Shown: in pieces, positions 25,401 through 32,740 of the stretch
How the letters are laid out: every line of letters starts with the position of its first letter
How positions within the stretch are numbered: position 1 is the first letter of the stretch
From: Lachnospiraceae bacterium KGMB03038
Lineage (GTDB): Bacteria; Bacillota; Clostridia; Lachnospirales; Lachnospiraceae
Length of the DNA: 64,000 bases
Assembly: GCA_007361935.1 (NCBI GenBank)
Contig: CP041667.1
Span: 1,082,501 to 1,146,500 of the forward strand
Reading direction: 5' to 3'
Translations under genes and position numbers: made by a program
Notes under the pieces: model-generated
Databases searched by the model: none
The model's input: the letters and a program-made list of their open reading frames with translations, nothing else
What the model was told of the DNA's origin: nothing

Positions 25401-27212
25401 ATCTACGGGCCAGAGATCTTGGACCAGGTCCGGGACATCTGCGCTTATTTCCGGGAGAAGAAAAACTATGGAAACGGCCGGTTTGTTGATAAGCTGATCC
25501 AGCGCGTGATCATAAAACACGCCTCCGCAGAAGTGGAAAACGCGGCCCTGCGGAAGATCCGGCCAGAAGATATTCCTGAGATTGAAGAACTGATCTCTAC
25601 CGATGTGGTGGAGCATAAAAACTATGAAGAACAGCTTGCGGCGTTTATCGGGATGGAGCCTGTGAAAGAGAAAGTCCGGCAGTTTGCCCGGTTTGCAGAA
25701 TTCCAGCAGATGGCAAAAGCCGCCGGGGCTTCGATCCCTGCCGGGAATATGCATATGATCTTTACCGGAAATCCTGGAACTGGCAAGACGGCGATTGCCA
25801 GAGTCATGGTGGAACTGCTGTATGATATTGGAGTGATCAAAGAAAATAAACTGGTAGAGGCGGAGCGCAAAGATCTGGTGGCGGGATATGTAGGGCAGAC
25901 CGGCGCTAAAACGGCAGAAGTGATCGAGCGGGCCTTAGGCGGGGGCTTGTTTATTGACGAGGCGTATACCCTTACGCCCACATCGGAGAATGATTTTGGC
26001 GGGGAAGCGATCGCCACGCTTTTGAAAGCCATGGAAGATCACAAAAATGACTTGATCGTGATCTTTGCCGGATATCAAGAGGAGATGCGCCAGTTTGTCA
26101 ACACCAATCCGGGGATTGCTTCCAGGATTGGAAATGTGTTTGACTTTCCGGATTATACGCCCTCTGAGCTGGCGGAAATGTACCGGACACAGATGGAAAA
26201 AGCGGGATTTGCCGTTACTGGCCAGGCCTTGGAAAAGGTTGAGATTGTGATGGAATACTTCTCAGGAAAGAAGAATTTTGGAAATGGAAGGTTTGTAGGC
26301 AAGATGGTACAGGAAACGTTCCTGATCCATTCCGGGCACGTCCGGCCGGACCAGGCCAATCTGACCGTGATCGATGGGGAGGATATTCCGGAAATCACAG
26401 ATCTGACCAATACTGGGAAAAAGATGGAAAAATCCACAGAACTTGACCGCATTGTGGGACTGAGCGGCGTGAAAGAAAAGATGAAGGAGTTGGAAGCGCT
26501 GGTCAATTTTGGCATTCTCGCAAAGGAGCACGGCCTGAATGTTCCGTCCGCTAATATGCATATGATCTTTACCGGGAATCCGGGAACCGGGAAAACAACG
26601 ATTGCCAGGATCATAGCGGGGAAATTGTACGATATCGGTATCATCAAAGAAAAGAAACTGGTAGAAGCGGAGCGAAAAGATCTGATCGCCGGATATGTGG
26701 GCCAGACGGCGCTGAAAGTGGGAGAAGTCGTTGAAAAGGCCATGGGAGGGATCCTGTTTATCGATGAAGCCTATACCCTGACGCCAAAGACCGAATCGGA
26801 TTTTGGCGGGGAAGCGATCGCGGCGCTCATCAAAGCCATGGAGGACCATAAAGAAGACCTGATCGTAATCTTTGCTGGTTATAAGGAGGAAATGGAAGAG
26901 TTTGTAGACGCGAATCCTGGAATAGCCTCCAGAATCGGTTTTACGTTCCATTTTGAGGATTACACGGCAGAAGAGCTGTGCAAGATATTCGTGAAAAAAA
27001 TGGAAGCAAACGGATTCACTGTGACGGAGAAAGCAGAAGAAAAGGTGAAAACCCTCATGCAGGAATCCCGTCATAGGAAAAATTTTGGAAACGGCCGGTT
27101 TGTAGACCGGGCGGTACAGCAGACGATCACAATACATGCCCAGAATTATACGCTGGAATCGATCGCGGTGATCGATGAAAGAGATATTCCAGATGGTGTA
27201 AAAGAAGGGTAG
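22488..27212 (+). CDS. giant AAA+ ATPase with three tandem CbxX/SpoVK modules
   Basis: 1574 residues. Residues 1-550 are not recognised and include short Cys pairs (CPCG, CGNPGC, CDRCINRC). A degenerate P-loop, GERGVGKRRI, lies near 564, so a fourth, probably inactive, ATPase domain is likely. Three good CbxX/CfxQ-type modules follow, each with Walker A FTGNPGTGKT (near 820, 1086 and 1355), Walker B LFIDEAYS/T, a sensor (IVIFAGY) and an Arg finger region (NPGIASRIG). Modules 2 and 3 are nearly identical in places, pointing to internal duplication. CbxX proteins remodel complexes such as Rubisco, or sit in sporulation and type VII secretion. The target here is unknown. It is alone in its unit. 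Confidence 0.9.
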   Translation: MFNKSAFEKGIRESIGEFEVQQTAWECYQYTIVNGRDPSYQSIGFFIGNRGMEGIRITFYNTFLKRMQSFDHIYHWSDAYEILYLGLTRPEALRYQDENGEILAVGRTLGRPRYEFTWQPSVEQLWDFGDQVMESAIQLVLCRYIKKVEYLEEEDQIRIEGRICPCGADMTLERLAEEMHKEFFDGQGEDHKEWAFCRTGSSRVGIICGNPGCYLGSDCILDLCGYLEYAANQEMLAPLLEERAKRREAYRKPCGEYQFTWQPEQGLKVVDESRYCLALQLARQGQIEVEKELTEENRVKISASGLICGFDGEDEVTTCRIASAAAGIKEGQEKDMEFTIPVTRSLQTRLSGGACDRCINRCVYFYAGYIKYLLDCGKENVIREDREWFRQNQKNAESKMQTEYQFILPDDLFLDQPEELFEAAELLQERNYVSLYRGMADDGEGNRSFRIETVQGIVNRTSDDLKMLKQEVLEEKIDRTQRMSCYLYDFSANFEPLKAYVVLAGYIDYLRRTGRYTDYQRKLASQRLTTARAFDSAAEEIPKLEKVLAIAENEKESGLYCVIQGERGVGKRRIVEQIARLLAQKGKINSSEYEIHTFDDMASILSYRAMYDLGCGAAEDQFVVYSDFEPRKLYVLTDLKEFLYNSAKAEDGDSSKVSHLIKLLGRYQPQTYIVVIGEEKYVERFLELSPKIRFLFENNVIPIVNLTPVKMYEAFVRKLSERLKSQLTEGFKNRFLDYIALNRRFLPLGNQELADYLADYANNQKELCLPPDVYRKQSAEEMLESVIGMENVKKKTCEFEAYAMFMKRAQMDGMHLPDSNMHMIFTGNPGTGKTMIARVIAQMLFDLGIVKENRLTEVEAKDLKSPYIGDSAGKTGGVISKAMGGVLFIDEAYSIGDDAHGKEVIATLIKAMEDYKDRFVVIFAGYAKEMQDFLNINPGIASRIGYTFDFEDYTAEELTQIFDRKMKKAGFIYGPEILDQVRDICAYFREKKNYGNGRFVDKLIQRVIIKHASAEVENAALRKIRPEDIPEIEELISTDVVEHKNYEEQLAAFIGMEPVKEKVRQFARFAEFQQMAKAAGASIPAGNMHMIFTGNPGTGKTAIARVMVELLYDIGVIKENKLVEAERKDLVAGYVGQTGAKTAEVIERALGGGLFIDEAYTLTPTSENDFGGEAIATLLKAMEDHKNDLIVIFAGYQEEMRQFVNTNPGIASRIGNVFDFPDYTPSELAEMYRTQMEKAGFAVTGQALEKVEIVMEYFSGKKNFGNGRFVGKMVQETFLIHSGHVRPDQANLTVIDGEDIPEITDLTNTGKKMEKSTELDRIVGLSGVKEKMKELEALVNFGILAKEHGLNVPSANMHMIFTGNPGTGKTTIARIIAGKLYDIGIIKEKKLVEAERKDLIAGYVGQTALKVGEVVEKAMGGILFIDEAYTLTPKTESDFGGEAIAALIKAMEDHKEDLIVIFAGYKEEMEEFVDANPGIASRIGFTFHFEDYTAEELCKIFVKKMEANGFTVTEKAEEKVKTLMQESRHRKNFGNGRFVDRAVQQTITIHAQNYTLESIAVIDERDIPDGVKEG

Positions 27213-27230
27213 CGGCCAGCCGCTACCCTT
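27205..27230. terminator. bidirectional terminator between convergent genes
   Basis: Perfect 11-bp stem AAGGGTAGCGG (27205-27215) with its complement (27220-27230), 4-base loop, followed rightward by TTGTG and leftward by TTTTAC. It overlaps the AAA+ stop codon and the 3' end of the opposite gene. Confidence 0.8.
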
Positions 27231-27921
27231 TGTGACTGTTCATGGACTGCCTCAGGCAGTCCATATTTTTGCGAAGAAATCGGATAAAGGAATAGCCGCC
27301 AGTCCGGAAAACCTTGCGGAAAGCAAGCCATACAAAGACGGAAGAAGCTTCCATAAGCAGGATCCGCAGCAGAAAGTGGGGCCGGCAAAGCCCAAGCCGG
27401 CTGAGTGTATAAGACTGGAACCGGATATGCCGGGTCTCATCGTGGAGCATCTGGGCGCAGATGCTCCTTAAGGCGGGAGAGTCCACAGCGCGGGAGAGGG
27501 CGTCGTAATAGCACAGGGCGATCATTTCCGCGGTTACCAGGACCATGATCTCGCCTTTTAATCCGCCTGTTTTCCTAAGCAGCCGGAAGATAGAGTCCAA
27601 CAGTGTCCGCTTCAGAGGCCTGACGCTGTAGAAATCCATATACTGGCGCAGATAGGCAGAGTGCCAGTTCTCTTCCCGGACAAACCACTGCATGGCACAA
27701 GCATAGGCTGGCTCCCGGATTTCTTTGGCAAAGCGTTCTACAGTCTCTAACAGGTGTCTTCCATCGGAACCTTCCCCTTTTTGAAAGGCCCGGATCGAAG
27801 GAAAGATGAGAGCTTTTTCTGTTTTGGTAAGGGTTGGTTCCTGGGAAAAGTCAATCTTTAAGCGGTGCTGGGAATTATGTTCAAAATACGCGTTCCATTG
27901 TGGGTAATTCCAAGAGTTCAT
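27223..27921 (-). CDS. ferritin-like (diiron) superfamily protein
   Basis: 232 residues, mostly helical. Two carboxylate-His motifs, EENWHS near residue 90 and DETRHIRF near 160, with Glu residues in LLETVERFAKEIREP and AEMIALCYYD, fit a four-helix diiron site. The last 70 residues (LRILLMEASSVFVWLAFRKVF) include a possible membrane-associated helix. It could be an oxidase/oxygenase or a stress ferritin-like protein; no partner gene is near. The ATG at 27921 has a GGAGAAGGG site. Confidence 0.7.
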   Translation of the reverse strand: MNSWNYPQWNAYFEHNSQHRLKIDFSQEPTLTKTEKALIFPSIRAFQKGEGSDGRHLLETVERFAKEIREPAYACAMQWFVREENWHSAYLRQYMDFYSVRPLKRTLLDSIFRLLRKTGGLKGEIMVLVTAEMIALCYYDALSRAVDSPALRSICAQMLHDETRHIRFQSYTLSRLGLCRPHFLLRILLMEASSVFVWLAFRKVFRTGGYSFIRFLRKNMDCLRQSMNSHKG

Positions 27922-28075
27922 GCTGGATTCCCTTCTCCTTTCTGGTTCTTTCTCTCTATCATAACACTTTACAAGGAAATCACAAATATTTTACGGAAGA
28001 AAGATTTCCCTCTTGTGAAGGCGGGGATACAATAAAAGATGAGGAAATGGATCCTCAGGGAAGGAGGCGTTTTGC

Positions 28076-29002
28076 ATGGCATGGGTATGTGTCTGGATTC
28101 TGGCGGGAATCGGGTGTCTGCTTCTTGGATTCTGGTGTGCAGGGCAGAATCCAAAATGGGGAAGGAGTGTCCGGCTGGACGCGAAAGTGGAAGAGATAAA
28201 ATATCACGTACAGAATGAAGGAAGCGGTGTGATCGAAGAGAATCAGTGCAGTGTCTCCGTGAGACTTTGCTTTGTCTGGAATGGAAGAGAATACAGAGAA
28301 ACCAAAGAGTACCGCGGCCTTTTGTCCGCGCCGCCGCCTACGCAGCGGCAGATCCAGATTTTGTTCTGGCCAAAGGATGGACGCTGGAAGATTTGGAAAA
28401 GGACAAGACCTTACTGGCTTTTGCTCTTTCCAGGAGCTGTGTTTTCAATTTGCACCGGGATCGCTCTGGCGGTCGGAGGGCCCAAGTTCAGTCAAATGCT
28501 GGGAAGTTTTCGCTATGATGATCCCAATATAGTAGGACAGTTGTTCTATGGATCGCTTGCTTTGTTGGGAATTCTAGCCGGGATCGCCTTTGGCATTTTT
28601 TTGATTCCTTATGGATTTGGGCCGATTTTCGGGCCATTTCTATTTAAAGTATGGGAAGCTTTTGGAAGACTGGAAGAAATACAGGCAAAATGTATAGTGA
28701 TTATTTTCGAGGCGTATGATAGTAATGAGGGTATGTTCTATCCGGTATTCACCTATAGGGGCTTGGAGGGGATACAGTACTGGAGAGGTCCTAAGAACTA
28801 CAAGATTGGAGATTACCAGCCGGGAGCGTACTATCCCATTTACCGGCATCGGCGTACAAAGAGAATCTATTTGCGCCCAAAATGGGTCGAGGTGGTGAAT
28901 GTGCCATTTGCAATCCTGAGGTTTGTACTTCTGGGAGGGTTTCTTTTGATCGTTCTGCTGACCTGTATGGCCATGCTGGGGGGCGTGATCGTCAGCCTTT
29001 AG
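28076..29002 (+). CDS. DUF3592-like membrane protein
   Basis: 308 residues, unknown function. It begins with a membrane helix (WVCVWILAGIGCLLLGFWCAG), then an extracytoplasmic or cytoplasmic beta-rich part (RLDAKVEEIKYHV, FVWNGREYRETKEY), two central membrane helices (LLLFPGAVFSICTGIALAVG and LFYGSLALLGILAGIAFGIF), a second beta part with the same pattern (EEIQAKCIVIIFEAYDS), and a final helix. The repeated half suggests a duplication of a DUF3592-type unit. AAGGAGG is 9 bases before the start. Confidence 0.72.
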   Translation: MAWVCVWILAGIGCLLLGFWCAGQNPKWGRSVRLDAKVEEIKYHVQNEGSGVIEENQCSVSVRLCFVWNGREYRETKEYRGLLSAPPPTQRQIQILFWPKDGRWKIWKRTRPYWLLLFPGAVFSICTGIALAVGGPKFSQMLGSFRYDDPNIVGQLFYGSLALLGILAGIAFGIFLIPYGFGPIFGPFLFKVWEAFGRLEEIQAKCIVIIFEAYDSNEGMFYPVFTYRGLEGIQYWRGPKNYKIGDYQPGAYYPIYRHRRTKRIYLRPKWVEVVNVPFAILRFVLLGGFLLIVLLTCMAMLGGVIVSL

Positions 29003-29053
29003 AAAACAGATTTTATGTTTGGGAAAAAGGCACCGGAAAAATGAATTTTGGAA

Positions 29054-29083
29054 TTGACAAATCCTAGGGGAATATGGTATAAA
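29054..29083 (+). promoter_or_regulatory. tRNA-Trp promoter
   Basis: TTGACA (29054-29059), 18-base spacer, TATAAA (29078-29083), 22 bases before the mature tRNA. Confidence 0.8.
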
Positions 29084-29105
29084 TATCTAGTGCACAAGTG
29101 CATAC

Positions 29106-29176
29106 AGGGGATTGGTCAAGTGGTATGATAGGGGTCTCCAAAACCTTTGGCGGGAGTTCGATTCTCTCATCCCCTG
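29106..29176 (+). tRNA. tRNA-Trp (CCA anticodon)
   Basis: 71 bases fold as a cloverleaf: acceptor AGGGGAT/ATCCCCT, anticodon loop CTCCAAA with anticodon CCA, T arm GGGAG-TTCGATT-CTCTC, discriminator G. The 3' CCA is not encoded. Two G-U pairs weaken the anticodon stem (GGGGT/ACCTT), and the variable loop is short. Confidence 0.95.
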
Positions 29177-29186
29177 CTTGAAAAAG

Positions 29187-29225
29187 CCGGAAGCCTTGAA
29201 ATTCAAGGGCTCCGGTGTTTTTTTT
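29187..29225 (+). terminator. terminator of tRNA-Trp
   Basis: Stem CCGGAAGCCTTG with CAAGGGCTCCGG (one internal mismatch) followed by GTG and eight T. It is 11 bases after the tRNA and also overlaps the end of the leftward deformylase gene. Confidence 0.88.
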
Positions 29226-29724
29226 ATTTTTGAAATTCCTGCTGGCTGTTTTTTAGGATGAATGATTTGCTGTCGATCGCGCGCATAGTCGCCAAAATTC
29301 CGTCAAGATGATCGTATTCGTGCTGGATGAGTTCAGACATATCATCATCCATACGCATTTCTTGTTCTTCCCAATTTTCATCCAGATAACGTAAAATGCA
29401 GTGACGGTAACGGCTGACCCGGACCAACAGGTTGGGAAATGACATGCAGTCGTCCAGCAGTTCCATGCGTTCCTCTCCGATAAATTCCAAATGCGGATTG
29501 ATGATCACATAAGGCTTGTCTGTTAAAATGCAGATGAGCCGCTTTTTTATGCCTATTTGGGGCGCCGCAATCGCCCGGCCAAACCCGTATTCTTTCTGGA
29601 TACCCCTGATACAGTCAAACATATCTGTAAAAACGGGGCGCAGCTGTTCCAGTTCTTCCCGTTTTACTTCTTGGGATACTTCATATAATTCAGGGTTTCC
29701 CAACAGCAGAATTTCTCGTTTCAT
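29224..29724 (-). CDS. def: peptide deformylase-like protein, atypical motifs
   Basis: 166 residues. Motif I reads GRAIAAPQIG where GLAAPQ is usual, motif II reads DDCMSFP in place of EGCLS, and motif III QHEYDHLDG keeps the HExxH-type metal site. The Cys and both His ligands are present, so metal binding is expected. It would remove formyl groups from nascent chains, but motif II differences are those of the less-studied deformylase-like subgroup. Only one such gene is visible here. AGGAGG precedes the start. Confidence 0.85.
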   Translation of the reverse strand: MKREILLLGNPELYEVSQEVKREELEQLRPVFTDMFDCIRGIQKEYGFGRAIAAPQIGIKKRLICILTDKPYVIINPHLEFIGEERMELLDDCMSFPNLLVRVSRYRHCILRYLDENWEEQEMRMDDDMSELIQHEYDHLDGILATMRAIDSKSFILKNSQQEFQK

Positions 29725-29777
29725 ACTATGTCCTCCTTAGTAAATTACAATTCATGATCCGCAGGCTGGAATTTGGA

Positions 29778-30155
29778 TCACAGGACGCTGCTTAAAAATG
29801 CGCCCAGTATCAATATCACAATTCCAAGAATTGCAAAAAGTGTACCCACGATGCAGCGGATATACTGTCCACTCATTTTGATATAAGAGCAATTGGGATC
29901 TTTCTCACAATAAAGGACATGGCAGTCGCCGCCTACCGTAAAGATACAGTTTGAAGTCCAATTCGTCTTATTCGTATAACTGTTGCCGCCGATGCGGTAT
30001 TCATATATGGCTCTGGCATTATTAGATGAATTCTCAATACCTATGATCTTTCCAGTCGTATGTCCCTTACATTTTGAAAATTTCATAAATGTGGGAACAC
30101 AGACGATCAATCCGACCAATAGAAATAAACTTCCGATTATCCAAAATACGATCAT
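29778..30155 (-). CDS. small DUF3592-like membrane protein
   Basis: 125 residues. A first helix (IVFWIIGSLFLLVGLIVCV), a short beta-rich part (CKGHTTGKIIGIENSS, AIYEYRIGGNSYTNKTNW) and a last helix (CIVGTLFAILGIVILILGAFL). The middle pattern is DUF3592. The start at 30155 is preferred since GGAGGG lies 8 bases before it; a longer form from 30176 would put the start before the ribosome site. Function unknown. Confidence 0.7.
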   Translation of the reverse strand: MIVFWIIGSLFLLVGLIVCVPTFMKFSKCKGHTTGKIIGIENSSNNARAIYEYRIGGNSYTNKTNWTSNCIFTVGGDCHVLYCEKDPNCSYIKMSGQYIRCIVGTLFAILGIVILILGAFLSSVL

Positions 30156-30191
30156 GATATACCCTCCAGCTTTCACTCATTTTTATATACA

Positions 30192-30782
30192 TTATACATC
30201 GGATTTCTGCTTAAAAGAAGAGACCAGATGTTCAATGATTTTTATCCCGGATTCTTCCAGAGAGCTGGCGCCGTTGCTCAGACACCATTCATACATGCTG
30301 CCCCTTATTGCGGTGACCAGGATCCTGCTGATGGTCTTGTAGGAATCTTCTCTGCTAAGTTCTCCCCTTTCCTGGCCGATCCTGGCGATATCGGCTAAGA
30401 TTACGTATAGGTTTCTCTGTACGTGGATAAGACGTTCTTTGTGTGAGATTTTTAGCTGCGCGGAGTAGATCTCTGAAAGCATTGCGGGGCTGGTCTCACA
30501 TTCGGTCGTTCTGAGAGAGTAGCGGCAGAAATTGACCAGCTGCTGGTCGGCGGGAAGGGACTTGTCACTATTTTCATACCAGTTTACATAGAGTTCTTCT
30601 ATATGAGGAAGCCAGTAGAGCAGTAATTCTTCTTTCGATTTAAAATAATAATAAAACCCGCCTTTTGAAGTTCCGGCGGCCTGTATGATCTCGTCTACCG
30701 TCACTTCGTTATAACTTTTCTGCGCGAACAGATTCATTGCGGTCTGTATGAGCCGGTCTTTCAGCGATTTATTTGAAGTCAT
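30192..30782 (-). CDS. TetR/AcrR family transcriptional regulator
   Basis: 196 residues. N-terminal helix-turn-helix: LIQTAMNLFAQKSYNEVTVDEIIQAAGTSKGGFYYYFKSKEELL, the TetR signature. The C-terminal ligand domain is not specific. The ATG at 30782 has GGAGG 11 bases upstream; the longer reading from 30893 would run through the promoter region. It is divergent from an amidohydrolase gene and most likely represses it through the dyad at 30923. Confidence 0.92.
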   Translation of the reverse strand: MTSNKSLKDRLIQTAMNLFAQKSYNEVTVDEIIQAAGTSKGGFYYYFKSKEELLLYWLPHIEELYVNWYENSDKSLPADQQLVNFCRYSLRTTECETSPAMLSEIYSAQLKISHKERLIHVQRNLYVILADIARIGQERGELSREDSYKTISRILVTAIRGSMYEWCLSNGASSLEESGIKIIEHLVSSFKQKSDV

Positions 30783-30887
30783 TTTCTGATACCTCCGGTA
30801 AATGATGAAAAAATTATAGCACAGAGAAATAGAAATATACAATAGATGAAGTGCAATAGACAGAATATTTTGTGAAAACAAAAGAGT

Positions 30888-30938
30888 TGACAAAAAATAA
30901 GAAAGAGTTTATGATTTTTAAAACAGACTATAGTTTGT
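30888..30938 (+). promoter_or_regulatory. amidohydrolase promoter with TetR operator
   Basis: TTGACA (30888-30893), 16-base spacer, TATGAT (30910-30915). The dyad ACAGACTATAGTTTGT (30923-30938; 14 of 16 positions symmetric) covers the expected transcription start, so a bound TetR protein would block initiation. No other such dyad is seen between the divergent genes. Confidence 0.7.
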
Positions 30939-30969
30939 AGTGCGGTTTGTGCTCGAAAGGAGGAAACTT

Positions 30970-32223
30970 ATGAGCAGGAAATGGATTCGATGTGGTAAGC
31001 TGTTTGACGGAATTCACGAAGAACTTTTGGAAGGACAGGAGATCATAGTGGAAGGGAATCAGATCGTGGAGGTGGGAAAGGACCTCTATCGCGGAGGCGA
31101 AGAGGTGATCGATCTGTCTCATCTGACGGTTACGCCGGGGATGATCGATGCCCATATCCATTCGGATATTCTTGACTGGCGTGAATACTGGAAGAATATC
31201 CCATTCCGGTCGGATGCGTTCTATACACTGTCCCATCTGCACACGGCCCAGAGATCTCTTGAACGGGGATTTACGACCATCCGCTGTCATTCTGCTTCCG
31301 CAAGGGATTACGGGATCGCGGATGTAAAACAGATGATCCAGCGGGGAGCGTTTAAAGGTTCCAGACTGTGCATTGCCTGTCACATGCTGGGGACTCCGGG
31401 GAGTCATGCGGACAGCGGGCAGTCCTTTTCAGGCAATCCCCAATACGCTTTGCTGACTCAGGGGATCAATGTTGGGACGGGAGCGGATTTCTTCCGGAAC
31501 GCGGTAAGAAATGAAGTGAAATTTGGAGCGGATTTTATCAAATTATTTTTATCCGGCGGCTTTTCCACTCCCAATGACGGACCAGAGGACCAGCAGATGT
31601 GTGATGAGGAGATCGAGGCGGTCATTTCTACAGCAAAGGCGCTCCATAAGCCGGTGACGGCCCATGTATACGCGCCGGAGCTGATGAACAAACTGATGGA
31701 TTATGGGATCACCGGAATGGAACACGGGGCATTGATGGATGAGGAAACGGCACGGAGATTTGAGCGGACGGATACCTACCTGGTTCCTACTTTTGTACCC
31801 TATGACGACATTATTGCCGGAGATGAAGAAAGCTTGAAGAAGAAGAGTCCCCAGTTCCGCAGGAAACTGGAAATATACGGAAAGCGGCTGAAAGAAAGCC
31901 GGCAGATCATCATTGACAGTAAGATCCGTCTGGGATATGGAACCGACCTGGTGGCAGTGGATCAGTGCTATGAAAGCTGGCATGAATATGAAAGCTGGAT
32001 GCGGTCCGGAATGGATCCCTACCGGATCTTGAAAGCCGCCACCAGTGTAAATGCCGGGATTCTGGGAATGGAAGATAAGATCGGGACGATAGAACCTGGA
32101 AAAGAGGCGGATCTTGCCGGCTGGCACAGAGATCTTCTGACCGATCCTTTGGCGTTAAAAGAATGTAATTTTGTGATGAAAGAGGGAACGGTATACGAAG
32201 CGGCATATCAAAACATGGATTAA
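30970..32223 (+). CDS. amidohydrolase-superfamily hydrolase, TetR-controlled
   Basis: 417 residues. HxH motif in VTPGMIDAHIHSDI, bridging Lys candidate in FGADFIKLFLSGG, His ligands in AHVYAP and MEHGAL, catalytic Asp in GYGTDLV; C-terminal GTIEPGKEADLAG. The subtype is imidazolonepropionase-like, as is the gene at 10998, but the two are only moderately similar. Substrate unknown. Start 30970 has GAAAGGAGG; the upstream ATG at 30940 overlaps the operator. Monocistronic. Confidence 0.88.
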   Translation: MSRKWIRCGKLFDGIHEELLEGQEIIVEGNQIVEVGKDLYRGGEEVIDLSHLTVTPGMIDAHIHSDILDWREYWKNIPFRSDAFYTLSHLHTAQRSLERGFTTIRCHSASARDYGIADVKQMIQRGAFKGSRLCIACHMLGTPGSHADSGQSFSGNPQYALLTQGINVGTGADFFRNAVRNEVKFGADFIKLFLSGGFSTPNDGPEDQQMCDEEIEAVISTAKALHKPVTAHVYAPELMNKLMDYGITGMEHGALMDEETARRFERTDTYLVPTFVPYDDIIAGDEESLKKKSPQFRRKLEIYGKRLKESRQIIIDSKIRLGYGTDLVAVDQCYESWHEYESWMRSGMDPYRILKAATSVNAGILGMEDKIGTIEPGKEADLAGWHRDLLTDPLALKECNFVMKEGTVYEAAYQNMD

Positions 32224-32248
32224 GAGATGACTCTCTTAATAAAAGGAA

Positions 32249-32288
32249 CAGGGATCTGTCGGAGCGATGTTCGCCGGCAAGATCCCTG
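32249..32288 (+). terminator. possible terminator stem-loop
   Basis: Stem CAGGGATC (32249-32256) with GATCCCTG (32281-32288). The following bases, CAGTTTGTC, give only a weak T run, so it may be a processing or stabilising hairpin at the end of the amidohydrolase mRNA. Confidence 0.45.
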
Positions 32289-32312
32289 CAGTTTGTCATA
32301 ATGTAGGTAATA

Positions 32313-32606
32313 TCAATCGTCCAAAGGCCTTTGGCCGGTTCCGGATACTATCTCTGTTACGTTTCCAAAGCCGCTGACCTCGATCTCATACCAGGTATCT
32401 CCATTTTCGATGACAAAGTCGTACTCGTTCCAGAGTCCCTCACTGCTGATGGATTCCGAGACGATCTCTCCGCCGCCGGTCTGGGCCAGAGCCGTTTCTC
32501 TGGCTTCTGACGGGGTAGCCCGCAGGAAGAAGATGGCTCCCACGGCAATAATGATAACTGCAATAACCGCCGCCGCGGTGATTCCGATGATTTTTTTCTT
32601 TGACAT
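32313..32606 (-). CDS. small membrane-anchored protein with PepSY-like domain
   Basis: 97 residues. An N-terminal membrane anchor (IIGITAAAVIAVIIIAVGAIFFL) precedes about 60 residues with the pattern of half a PepSY domain (ARETALAQTGGGEIVSE, YDFVIENGDTWYEIEVSGFGNVTEI). PepSY domains often inhibit secreted proteases. AAAGGAGG precedes the start. Alone between a hydrolase and an IS island. Confidence 0.7.
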   Translation of the reverse strand: MSKKKIIGITAAAVIAVIIIAVGAIFFLRATPSEARETALAQTGGGEIVSESISSEGLWNEYDFVIENGDTWYEIEVSGFGNVTEIVSGTGQRPLDD

Positions 32607-32700
32607 ATATAAGTTCCTCCTTTAACGACTTGTTTTGTTTGCTATGTGTGTAGTATATACAGCAAAGATTAAAAGAAGATTAGAATTTTAATTTTTTTGA

Positions 32701-32740
32701 GTTGGGGCCGGGGGATTTTTAAAAATCCCCCGGCCCCAAC
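32701..32740. repeat. 40-bp palindrome, copy 2 (left flank of IS1182 element)
   Basis: Perfect palindrome beginning GTTGGGGCCGGGGGATTTTT. Identical to copies at 34439-34478 and 39061-39100. With the copy at 34439 it forms a direct repeat around the IS and is best read as the target, duplicated on insertion. Confidence 0.95.
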
